A stretch of 64,000 bases of DNA from Filimonas sp. (GTDB taxonomy: Bacteria; Bacteroidota; Bacteroidia; Chitinophagales; Chitinophagaceae): positions 434,001-498,000 of the forward strand of contig JAFKHH010000013.1 of the NCBI GenBank assembly GCA_017306865.1, read 5' to 3'. Of the stretch, positions 16,683 through 26,511 are shown in pieces. Each line of letters starts with the position of its first letter. The stretch's first letter is position 1. A program made the position numbers and the translations under genes. The notes below the pieces were generated by a model. That model had not been told where the DNA came from, searched no databases, and saw only the letters and a program-made list of their open reading frames with translations.

Positions 16683-17555
16683 ATGAACAGGAAATATCTT
16701 TACATCATTCTCTTAGTACTGGGAACAGCGTTTTGGGGAATCTCTTTTCCCGTTACCAAAATGGCTATGGGATCAGTTTCGCAATCTACCTTTTTATTCT
16801 ACAGGTTTCTTTTAGCAACAATTGTATTGTCAATAGTACTCTTTAAACATGTAAAGAAGATTAACCGTAAAGCACTAACCGGTGGTATAATGCTTGCTAT
16901 CCCATTGACGTTTGGCATACACTTGCAAACACTCGGTATCAAACACACATCGGCATCTCAGTGTGCTTTTGTAGCTGGTATGACTGTAGTGATCATTCCT
17001 ATACTGAAACTGCTGGTATATAAAACAACCGTTGATCTTAAGATATGGCTGGCTGCCATCATTGCGCTTGCCGGTTTATTCATTATATCTGTAACGGATA
17101 GCCTTTCCATCAGTGTAGGTGATCTGTACACCATCATTGGCGCAATCGGGTTTGCGGTATATCTTATTAAAGTAGAACAGTATAATGAGTCCGGTGATAT
17201 TTTGCCAACCATAGTGCCCATGTTTGCAACGTGCGCACTCATTACACTTTGTATGGCTGTAACGGATAGTAAAGCTGAGTGGTTGCCACGGACACAGGAT
17301 TTTTGGGTAGGTATCGGGTATTGCGCGCTTTTTTCTACTGCGTATATGTACACCGTTTCAAACGTATCCCAACGTTATATACGTGCAGAGAAAGTAGCCA
17401 TCATTTACCTGTTTGAACCCGTTTTTGCAGCAATAGCAGCCATGATCATATTAAATGAACATTTGACGTGGCGATTAGTAGCAGGTGGCCTGCTCATCTT
17501 TATTGGTACATTAATTCCTGAAATTAATTTCAGGAAGAAACTTGCGGAAAGCTGA
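16683..17555 (+). CDS. EamA-family (DMT superfamily) transporter
   Basis: A 290-residue inner-membrane protein with ten predicted membrane helices forming two EamA repeats (residues ~8-137 and ~147-285). Typical motifs are LGTAFWGISFPVTKMA in the first repeat and EKVAIIYLFEPVFAAIAAMIILNEHLTWRLVAGGLLIFIGTLI in the second. Such proteins export amino acids or other metabolites; the substrate is not predictable. A strong terminator follows, so it ends its transcription unit. Confidence 0.9.
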   Translation: MNRKYLYIILLVLGTAFWGISFPVTKMAMGSVSQSTFLFYRFLLATIVLSIVLFKHVKKINRKALTGGIMLAIPLTFGIHLQTLGIKHTSASQCAFVAGMTVVIIPILKLLVYKTTVDLKIWLAAIIALAGLFIISVTDSLSISVGDLYTIIGAIGFAVYLIKVEQYNESGDILPTIVPMFATCALITLCMAVTDSKAEWLPRTQDFWVGIGYCALFSTAYMYTVSNVSQRYIRAEKVAIIYLFEPVFAAIAAMIILNEHLTWRLVAGGLLIFIGTLIPEINFRKKLAES

Positions 17556-17610
17556 CGGAACATATTGAGTAAGATAGATGCTGCGCTTTTTTAGGTAGTA
17601 TGATTGATAT

Positions 17611-17634
17611 AAGGGAACATTGTTCCCTTTTTTT
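17611..17634 (+). terminator. Terminator of the EamA transporter gene
   Basis: AAGGGAACA-TT-GTTCCCTT hairpin followed by seven T residues. Confidence 0.85.
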
Positions 17635-20170
<2,536 letters not shown>

Positions 20171-20192
20171 AACGTTTGGCTTTGGTATAATA

Positions 20193-20222
20193 AATGCCCG
20201 GCTCTATGCCGGGCATTTTTCT
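20193..20222 (+). terminator. katG terminator
   Basis: AAATGCCCGGC...GCCGGGCATTT perfect hairpin with a short loop and a T run, starting about 22 bases after the stop codon. Confidence 0.9.
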
Positions 20223-20292
20223 TTAATCACCTTTCTGGTGCAGGTCTCCCGAACTGTGCCTTCTTGTTACTTTTCTTATAGAGAGTCATTTT

Positions 20293-20370
20293 GTAAAGGA
20301 GAGTGGGCCACTTTCAAAAACGTATCTTCCAGTTATGGGTGTGCCTAAAAAGTGGCCCACTCTTCTTTAC
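20293..20370. mobile_element. 78-bp inverted-repeat relic, possibly IS21-like ends
   Basis: Two 22-base arms (GTAAAGGAGAGTGGGCCACT... and its inverse ending ...CACTCTTCTTTAC) match at 21 of 22 positions around a 34-base centre. AGTGGGCCACTT/AAGTGGCCCACT resembles, from memory, the subterminal AGTGGCCCACT motifs of IS21-family elements in this phylum. No transposase remains, so this may be a solo remnant or simply a strong hairpin between katG and the next gene. Confidence 0.45.
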
Positions 20371-20433
20371 TTATTATCGCTGATCTTCCAACCTGTACCA
20401 GTTGTAATATCTGCCTATGTTTCCTCTACGTAT

Positions 20434-20814
20434 CTATGTGTTGGAAAAACCATTCTCCTTTAAAATATCAATCGACTGCGCGATCATACAATCCAGTTGA
20501 TGCTTATCGAAAAAGTCAGGAGATTGCAATGCTGCAATAAACCTGTCCAATGTTTCTGTTTCCTCAGCCGTTGCCTCATAACAGATCTTATTAGCGGCAG
20601 CCTTCAGTGCATCGCTCACAAAGAATTTTACCGTGGTAAACTTATTACGGAAATTCGATTCCTTATCCTGGCTTCTGTTGCCCCAATGGTTATCGCTCAG
20701 TATATCAAAAGCATAGTCCATCTGGCGATAAATAGCAGCGTTAGCTCCATACGCATCATCCTGTTCGCACTGATGTGCTACACGGATCAGGTATTCATAT
20801 TGTAACGCATCCAT
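20434..20814 (-). CDS. Hypothetical protein, 126 residues
   Basis: An acidic, helix-rich cytoplasmic protein beginning MDALQYEYLIRVAHQCEQDD and containing AYGANAAIYRQMDYAFDIL and a C-terminal DCMIAQSIDILKENGF. No family was recognised. The frame is open 36 codons further upstream, but that extension runs into the repeat-derived sequence left of the second MITE-like element, so the downstream ATG is chosen. No signal peptide. Its only neighbours are katG (convergent) and the repeat region. Confidence 0.65.
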   Translation of the reverse strand: MDALQYEYLIRVAHQCEQDDAYGANAAIYRQMDYAFDILSDNHWGNRSQDKESNFRNKFTTVKFFVSDALKAAANKICYEATAEETETLDRFIAALQSPDFFDKHQLDCMIAQSIDILKENGFSNT

Positions 20815-20955
20815 ATTTTCTTTTGCCGCAAATATAAGAATCTGTAATTGTTCGTTCCGAATAGTAAAAGCTACTGTGTACCCACATCTTTTATCTACAG
20901 GTGGCATACCTATGGCCTGCAAGAGAACCCGATAATATATATACTACCAATATCC

Positions 20956-21236
20956 GATCCCTACGGGCAATGTCATTAAGTTAAGAGAATTCCATTGGTC
21001 GGGTTTCATTCGCTGGTAACTCAAATATCGCAAAGACCGCAGAGAATACGCAGAGGTCGCAAAGCGGCCTCTCTATGTGATCCATGCATTCTTTATACAA
21101 ACAAGCTTTGCTATTAATCAGCAAGAAAATAAAAACTATGTGTCTTTGTACCTATGCTTACTATGTGTTTAAAAATATTCGCTTCGGTCGCTAATCTTCT
21201 TTCTCGCTTAACTTAATGACATTGCCCGTAGGGATC
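20956..21236. mobile_element. MITE-like element, copy 2 (281 bp)
   Basis: Same length and orientation as the copy at 14583-14863, about 96% identical by eye, again with a perfect 30-bp terminal inverted repeat. The base that differs in the left repeat (GGGCAATGT here, GGGCAATGA in copy 1) has the complementary change in the right repeat, so both arms stay paired. The left flank GCATACCTATGGCCTGC also corresponds to the left flank of copy 1. Confidence 0.7.
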
Positions 21237-21550
21237 ATAACCTGATTCTATAAAAGTCTTTGTATCTGAAACGCAAATCCCGTAGGGATCAAACATCGGT
21301 AGCTTCCCAAATACACAGGCTTCGGCATGCCGTAGGTATGCGACCTGTGCTGTCGATCCTCTGAAGCGCTGTTGAATTAAATGGCAAAAGCCCCGGCGTG
21401 TGTCTTCACGCGCCGGTTGGTAGCTGGTTCGTGAGGACACGAACCAGGGCGAAGCTGCCGTTCTGACGAGTCTCCGACTCTATTATATTAAAAAAAATGT
21501 GGGTACACAGTAGGTCGGAGACCAGGATGAGTGAGTTTCTTGCGACTCGC
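21237..21550. repeat. Cluster of short palindromic repeat phrases
   Basis: No gene. CCCGTAGGGATCA occurs a second time at 21281, followed by ACATCGG and GCATGCCGTAGGTATGC: an inverted, diverged copy of the left flank of the MITE-like element. Further right are GGTTCGTGAGGACACGAACC (21425, a hairpin) and GACGAGTCTCCGACTC (21476), with GTCGGAGACCAGG at 21514. Phrases related to ACACGAACCAGGGCG also occur at about 2717. Open frames across this segment are not considered genes. Confidence 0.6.
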
Positions 21551-22084
21551 CTACTGATTCAGCAACTTGCTTTTTTGTTTCTCAAACTCTTCTTTTGTGA
21601 TAACGCCATCATCCAATAATTTTTTCAGTTTGATCAACTCATCTGCTGTACTGCCTGAGGTTGTTGTTGGCGTTGTCTTTTTGAATTCATTGGGCACTGC
21701 AATTTCTCCGGACGCAATCGCATTCTCAATATCTATTTCGTAACGCATAGGGCCTAGTGAAATAAGCGCGTAATAAGTATAACCGGCCTTACTACTGCCA
21801 TAATCTACTACTTTCGCCACTTTATATACATGTCCCGAACTGGAACGATCAAGCGAAGCATTGAAATTGCGGCCATTATTAAACGGCGATTTTCTGCTTA
21901 CATGGATAAACTTAAAGTCGCCATTGGGCATAGTACCAGCACCTAATCTTATCTCTTCTCCTGCAATAATTTTATAGCCGGATGTAGTAAAAATGGTATC
22001 CTTATCAAGCTTAGGTAGGCCTGTTTGCGAGAAACCCGATAAGCAGGTAAACAATGCAAGGATAAATACAGTTGTCTTTTTCAT
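21551..22084 (-). CDS. Secreted SHOCT-domain protein
   Basis: A 177-residue protein with a cleavable signal peptide (MKKTTVFILALFTCLSGFSQ). The central part is a beta-rich domain of unknown function (KIIAGEEIRLGAGTMPNGDFKFIHV ... YALISLGPMRYEIDIENAIASGEI). A Thr/Ser-rich linker leads to a C-terminal SHOCT motif (ADELIKLKKLLDDGVITKEEFEKQKSKLL), a short helical module found at protein ends and thought to mediate oligomerisation. Probably periplasmic. No operon partners. Confidence 0.8.
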   Translation of the reverse strand: MKKTTVFILALFTCLSGFSQTGLPKLDKDTIFTTSGYKIIAGEEIRLGAGTMPNGDFKFIHVSRKSPFNNGRNFNASLDRSSSGHVYKVAKVVDYGSSKAGYTYYALISLGPMRYEIDIENAIASGEIAVPNEFKKTTPTTTSGSTADELIKLKKLLDDGVITKEEFEKQKSKLLNQ

Positions 22085-22307
22085 AAAAGTGCCTTTAAAT
22101 TGAACAGTTGTCCATGAATCAAAATAAATAAAAAATCAGTAGCGTGGCAGGTAAATATTTCCTAATAAAACTGTGATGCGTGCATCGTGCGGCGCGAATA
22201 TGAATTGTTGCCCGTGTAAAATACCCTTACTGCCTGCCTGTACAAAAGGTACTTTCATTTTTCTTTAAAGAGATACTTTTTTTGAAAACCTTTTAAAAAC
22301 AAGCTAT

Positions 22308-22628
22308 ATGTCACGTTATGAAACAGTTTTTGTTCTCGCGCCTCATTTAAGTGAAGAATATGTAAAAATTAAAGTTGCTAAGTTCCGTAAGGTCCTGACA
22401 GATAGGGGTGCTAAAATTATTTTTGAAGAAAATTGGGATAGAAGAGGGTCAGGTGTTCAGTTGCTGACGGAAGAACGTTGGGCGTCTTTGGAAAAGAAAG
22501 ATGCCGGATATTATCAGTTGTTTGAATTCACTACCGATACCTCCTTTGTCATAACAGAACTTGAAATAGCTTTTAAACGTGATGAGTGGGTGTTGCGTTT
22601 CATGACGGTAAAGTTGGATAGGCACTAG
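22308..22628 (+). CDS. Orphan bS6-like protein
   Basis: A 106-residue protein with a clear ribosomal protein bS6 fold signature: SRYETVFVLAPHLSEEYVKIKVAKFRKVL at the N-terminus and KRDEWVLRFMTVKLDRH at the C-terminus. The middle differs: the usual LAYPI-type segment is replaced by a longer charged stretch (RRGSGVQLLTEERWASLEKKDAG). Unlike standard rpsF it is not followed by rpsR and rplI but by a terminator, and it lacks the usual C-terminal tail. It is therefore more likely a divergent paralogue than the main ribosomal protein. Confidence 0.75.
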   Translation: MSRYETVFVLAPHLSEEYVKIKVAKFRKVLTDRGAKIIFEENWDRRGSGVQLLTEERWASLEKKDAGYYQLFEFTTDTSFVITELEIAFKRDEWVLRFMTVKLDRH

Positions 22629-22675
22629 TAAGCGGCAGTGTACATGTAGTGTAAAGACAAGTATACGCCGCCAAT

Positions 22676-22707
22676 AAAAAAGCCGTTCGAACTGAATGGC
22701 TTTTTTA
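22676..22707. terminator. Bidirectional terminator between bS6-like and MaoC genes
   Basis: AAAAAGCCGTTC...GAATGGCTTTTTT: a short stem with A and T runs on the two sides, placed between convergent genes. Confidence 0.75.
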
Positions 22708-22710
22708 TTA

Positions 22711-23178
22711 CTAGGAAATAAAATGATATAAGAAAAGGAGCTGCCCGGAATAGGCTGGCCTTTTATTGTCTTTAATTTGCAATTCCACATCGAGCACACA
22801 CTTGGTTATACCCCTTAAATTTACGAGTGAGCCTAATTTTGCCATCAGTCTTACAGAACTGCCTACGGTAACTGCATCGCCAAATTTCAGCTTTTCAATA
22901 CCGTAATTGATCATCATTTTGATATTCTGTACATCTGCGATCTGGTGCCAGAGGTGTGGCGCTACCGCTATGGTAAGATAGCCGTGAGCGATCGTTTTTT
23001 TAAAAGGGCTTTCTACAGCAGCTCTTTCGGGATCTGTATGTATCCATTGATGGTCAAGTGTAGCATCCGCAAACATATTGATCATCTCCTGCGTAATTTC
23101 CAGGTAATCAGAAGTGCCAATTTCTTTTCCGATATACTTCTCAAAGTCCTGGTAGCTTCCTATGATAACTTTATCCAT
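22711..23178 (-). CDS. MaoC-family (R)-hydratase
   Basis: A 155-residue hot-dog-fold protein, start chosen at MDKVIIGSYQDFEKYIG. The catalytic region FADATLDHQWIHTDPERAA holds the Asp and His of the hydratase-2 motif, and AHGYLTIAVAPHLW is the conserved following helix. It hydrates trans-2-enoyl-CoA to (R)-3-hydroxyacyl-CoA in related enzymes. It is a single-domain form with no fatty-acid or polyhydroxyalkanoate genes nearby, so the physiological substrate is open. Confidence 0.88.
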   Translation of the reverse strand: MDKVIIGSYQDFEKYIGKEIGTSDYLEITQEMINMFADATLDHQWIHTDPERAAVESPFKKTIAHGYLTIAVAPHLWHQIADVQNIKMMINYGIEKLKFGDAVTVGSSVRLMAKLGSLVNLRGITKCVLDVELQIKDNKRPAYSGQLLFLYHFIS

Positions 23179-23255
23179 ACTTAGTGTTTCGGTTCCTGCA
23201 AAAGAAAGCAAATTAACGTTAATAAAAAGGAAAAAGCTAAAAAGTTTAGTGCGGA

Positions 23256-23909
23256 CTATTGCTGCTGATTCTTTTTTAGCCAGTCCAGTCTGCGCTGGTC
23301 TGGCAGATGTGTAACAGAGAATTGTTCAAATTTTGCTTCGAAACCTGCGCCATCCGGGCTTGCTGCCATCAGGCCTATCTGCACAGGTGTATTATCCTGC
23401 AAAGGGGCATTACGGGTCATGGTGTAGTTTTTATCATCATATGAGTAAAAGACTTCCAGGGCATCCAGTCTGCGTACAACCTTGATCCAGATAAATGGAG
23501 GTGTTTTCTCCAATGGCATTACACTCCAGTCGCTTTTTTCGTTTGTAACTACAGTGCTTACGTTATACTTGCCATCTACAAACTCAATTCCTGTTTTGAT
23601 GTAATGTTTCTGGTCCACACGGATCATCAGGCCCATTTGGTCAAAGCGGGCTTTGTATGCGCCTGTGAGTTTTACCTTCGCTTCAAATTCTCCGCCATAC
23701 GTTGCATAGTAGAAGGGTGCATCATCTACAGTAAAGCCATAGTGTGATATACGCCAATAGTCGCTCTTTGGTGTTACCTGCATTGTTAATGCGCTGTCTT
23801 TAATGCTCCATTTCTTAGGCTCATTAAACCATTGCATTTTTTCCAGGCTTTGTGCAAACATACTGTGTGCAGTAAACAGGAGGCCAATGCTTAAACAGAT
23901 CTTTTTCAT
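23256..23909 (-). CDS. Secreted DUF1349 protein
   Basis: A 217-residue protein with a signal peptide (MKKICLSIGLLFTAHSMFAQ) and a DUF1349 concanavalin-like domain (MQWFNEPKKWSIKDSALTMQVTPKSDYWR ... DQMGLMIRVDQKHYIKTGIEFVDG ... VQIGLMAASPDGAGFEAKF). Members have a lectin-like beta-sandwich; the family name linking it to enolase regulation comes from a yeast protein and says little here. Probably periplasmic and possibly carbohydrate binding. Confidence 0.85.
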   Translation of the reverse strand: MKKICLSIGLLFTAHSMFAQSLEKMQWFNEPKKWSIKDSALTMQVTPKSDYWRISHYGFTVDDAPFYYATYGGEFEAKVKLTGAYKARFDQMGLMIRVDQKHYIKTGIEFVDGKYNVSTVVTNEKSDWSVMPLEKTPPFIWIKVVRRLDALEVFYSYDDKNYTMTRNAPLQDNTPVQIGLMAASPDGAGFEAKFEQFSVTHLPDQRRLDWLKKNQQQ

Positions 23910-24020
23910 TGGTAAAAGTGATTTTATTTGATGCAAAAATAATGGTGAGGTTAATGGTCAATGAACCGGTAAAATGTCTTACTGGTTCATTGACTATAGT
24001 GGTAATACTTTTTTAAGTAA

Positions 24021-24476
24021 CTATTTTACGAGAAGATAAGTTTCTACTATTTCATGGTTTACATTCAGGCTATCAATTTTTTCAATGCCTTTTTGAATCA
24101 GCGTATCGCCGTTACGATGAAGTGTGAAGTGGAATGTACTGTGCTCCCACGGGCGGTAACTGCAATACTCTAATTGCTCCGTATAGTCATTACCTGTAAG
24201 AGCATAAGTGCCGCCGCCGCTTGTGAAAATGGCTGTTGCAGAATCTTTTCCTTTAGCCAGATCATGTCTTAAGAAGGCAAAATGTGTGTCGTTGAATAAC
24301 TTGATCATTTCCTGTCCCTTTACAGGATAGTCAACTACGGTATCTCCTTTGGTGATGGTCTTGGCAGAGAGTAGTCGCCAGGTGCCGTTTAAAGTGGATG
24401 AAGATTTCCCGTTGTTACAGGAAGTAATGGTTAATGCTGTTATACAGCAAGCAAAAAAGTACAGGGTTTTGTTCAT
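24021..24476 (-). CDS. Lipocalin-like lipoprotein
   Basis: A 151-residue lipoprotein with the lipobox TITSC (MNKTLYFFACCITALTITSC). The mature protein begins LNGTWRLLSAKTITKGDTV, the usual opening of bacterial lipocalin-like domains, and continues with short beta strands (GGGTYALTGNDYTEQLEYC ... FHFTLHRNGDTLIQKGIEK). The ligand is unknown. It lies in the same direction as the DUF1349 gene, with about 110 bases between them. Confidence 0.72.
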   Translation of the reverse strand: MNKTLYFFACCITALTITSCNNGKSSSTLNGTWRLLSAKTITKGDTVVDYPVKGQEMIKLFNDTHFAFLRHDLAKGKDSATAIFTSGGGTYALTGNDYTEQLEYCSYRPWEHSTFHFTLHRNGDTLIQKGIEKIDSLNVNHEIVETYLLVK

Positions 24477-24587
24477 TTGAATGTGATTGAAGTGATAAAG
24501 ATATATGGAAAGTTTTTAAGAGGTCTTGTTAGGCGACAGAATGCTAAGAGCTATAAATTGATGTAGAGGAAATGACGTAGCAGGGCT

Positions 24588-25157
24588 TTATTGTATCTCC
24601 TTTTTTAGGAAGAAAAGCTTGTAAGACAATTCTTCTTCATGGTAAACAGAAAAGCCATGTTTCAGATAGAAGGGCAGGTTTTCAGCAGCAGATGTTTCAA
24701 GATATGTTGGGTGGGCATTATGCTGTTGTAAAACGTATTGTAACATCGCGCTACCTAATCCTTTTTGCTGACTGCCGGGCATAACGCCAAGAAACCACAG
24801 GTAAGTAAATGGTGTAAGAGGATATTGCTTTTTGATCAAAGCTTCGCGGGACATTACTTTTTTTATATTGCTGAATCCGATGCACTGAAATAATAGGCGG
24901 ATGTCTAACCAGGTTGCGCGCAGGGAAAGCTTAGTTTTACCTGGAAGAGTGACGAGCGCGCAGGATAGTGCATCATCTGAAATATAGATGGCGCCTTTAA
25001 GCACACACATCTCATAAGAATAATTCATAAGCTTGCGTATGCGGATGGCGGTATGCCTGTCTTGTTTTATAATATACTGCACGCTTTTGTTGTTGGCAAA
25101 TGCTGCGCATAAAATATCAATAACCTGTTTTTTGTCGTCCTTTCCAGCCTTTCTCAT
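24588..25157 (-). CDS. GNAT-family N-acetyltransferase
   Basis: A 189-residue acetyltransferase starting MRKAGKDDKKQVIDILCAAF. The acetyl-CoA binding segment is FLGVMPGSQQKGLGSAMLQYVL, followed by YLETSAAENLPFYLKHGFSV. This shape is typical of Bacteroidetes GNAT proteins that take unknown small acceptors. No linked partner suggests a substrate. Confidence 0.87.
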   Translation of the reverse strand: MRKAGKDDKKQVIDILCAAFANNKSVQYIIKQDRHTAIRIRKLMNYSYEMCVLKGAIYISDDALSCALVTLPGKTKLSLRATWLDIRLLFQCIGFSNIKKVMSREALIKKQYPLTPFTYLWFLGVMPGSQQKGLGSAMLQYVLQQHNAHPTYLETSAAENLPFYLKHGFSVYHEEELSYKLFFLKKEIQ

Positions 25158-25403
25158 AATAGATATTTAGCCAGGTATATTTTGCGGCGGCTAAAAGCCT
25201 TGGCAAAATGTGCCTATCTTTTTTTACTGATTAAATTAGTGTAAATACAGTATTTGCAGGCGATAAAAAAGGAAAAATGACCGATCCGGATAGTTGAACG
25301 GCAGTTGGGTGTATGTAATTATCACAAAAAATAATAGCTTTAGTCCAAAATACAATGTGCACGCCTTACAACCCGGGCATTGTATTTTATCAAATTTTTC
25401 TTT

Positions 25404-25787
25404 ATGAAAGTGTTAGCAGCAGCATTGATTTTTACGATCGGAATAGCGGCCCATTCATACGCACAGGATTTTAAACCAAAACTAGCCGGTAAAACATGGT
25501 ATTTCGTTGCAAAGAAATGTGATGGCCAGGGAAAGAAAATGGCGAATGAAGGCGGTCAGTGTTATTATATGCTGCTAAAGCTGAATGCCGACGGTACATT
25601 TACGAGTGGCACGCAAAGCGGAAAATTTGATGTAGTGGGTGCGAAGCTTACGCTGCATTTTGCCGGTGTAAACCTGATCAGTGTATATATTATAGAAAAT
25701 TGTGACGGAGATTATCTGAAACTTAAAGAAACAAAAGCGGCTGATAATTGCGAATACTTTGCCTTATCAGTCAGCAATGCGAAATAA
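25404..25787 (+). CDS. Small secreted protein of unknown function
   Basis: A 127-residue protein with a signal peptide (MKVLAAALIFTIGIAAHSYAQ). The mature part begins FKPKLAGKTWYFVAKKCDG and holds four Cys that could make two disulfides; its short strands (LKLNADGTFTSGTQSGKFDVVGAKLTLHF) suggest a lipocalin-like or small beta-barrel fold. The ATG here is preferred to a TTG eight codons upstream. A strong terminator follows. Confidence 0.7.
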   Translation: MKVLAAALIFTIGIAAHSYAQDFKPKLAGKTWYFVAKKCDGQGKKMANEGGQCYYMLLKLNADGTFTSGTQSGKFDVVGAKLTLHFAGVNLISVYIIENCDGDYLKLKETKAADNCEYFALSVSNAK

Positions 25788-25789
25788 AA

Positions 25790-25819
25790 GAAAGCCCGGT
25801 CTATAAGACCGGGCTTTTT
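25790..25819. terminator. Bidirectional terminator
   Basis: AAAGCCCGGTC-TATAA-GACCGGGCTTTTT between convergent genes; A and T runs let it work on both strands. Confidence 0.88.
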
Positions 25820-25840
25820 CTTTGTAAGCGGTCTGTCTTT

Positions 25841-26359
25841 TTAGAATACGGCTTTGTATGATAATGTAAGGTTGATCTTTTCTGCATTTGCAGCTACTGT
25901 AACAGGGCTAATGCCACCTGTACCATCGAGGCCGTTTGCATATAGCTTGCCATTTTCCACTATTACTACAGAGTATTTGCCTGCAGGCAGCGTAGTTTGA
26001 TAAAAACCGGCATCATCTGTCTCTATTTCTTTTACCAGTTTGGTGGTGAAGCCATCATAGAAAGGCCCGATATTATTTTGCGGCAGTGTCTGCGATAGTA
26101 AAGTGTATTCGTAGAATCGTATAGTTCTTTTTACCGGGCAAGTCTTACATGTACTGTACGTGCCAACCACGGGCATACAATTTCCTTCCATAAATGCTAC
26201 AGTACCCCATACGCCTGTTGTGATCGTTTGTTTTTTTGCATTGTCAGCATATACCTGTATCATGTCGCAGGATGCAGGTGTTTCCGGTCCGCTGTGGTCG
26301 CTTTTCTTGCAGCTATAGATGAAAAGCGGGAGTATCAACATGAGTGCATATGGTTTCAT
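25841..26359 (-). CDS. Lipoprotein of unknown function
   Basis: A 172-residue lipoprotein (MKPYALMLILPLFIYSC, lipobox IYSC). It contains a C-x-x-C pair (YSTCKTCPVKRT) and a C-terminal stretch (EIETDDAGFYQTTLPAGKYSVVIVENGKLYANGLDGTGG) that resembles a carboxypeptidase-regulatory-like beta sandwich. The chosen start puts the signal peptide at the N-terminus; the frame extends nine codons further. Function unknown. Confidence 0.72.
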   Translation of the reverse strand: MKPYALMLILPLFIYSCKKSDHSGPETPASCDMIQVYADNAKKQTITTGVWGTVAFMEGNCMPVVGTYSTCKTCPVKRTIRFYEYTLLSQTLPQNNIGPFYDGFTTKLVKEIETDDAGFYQTTLPAGKYSVVIVENGKLYANGLDGTGGISPVTVAANAEKINLTLSYKAVF

Positions 26360-26511
26360 AGTTCCTTTTTTTGCCAGTGATGGCACAATGGGAAAAAGCG
26401 TTGCATCAGTAGAAAATAAAATAAGTGTATGAGCAGTTTGTGCGTGTTTTTTGGGTCATAGTTGTCAACCATATTTGAGTTATTTTGTATAATTTGATAC
26501 AAATTCGAATA

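Noticed and set aside
21213-21440. 75-codon minus-strand frame
   Set aside because: It consists almost entirely of MITE-end and palindromic repeat sequence.
21425-21480. Possible tRNA-like GGTTCG...GAACC hairpins
   Set aside because: No acceptor stem, anticodon arm or CCA-end arrangement around them; they belong to the palindromic phrase repeats.
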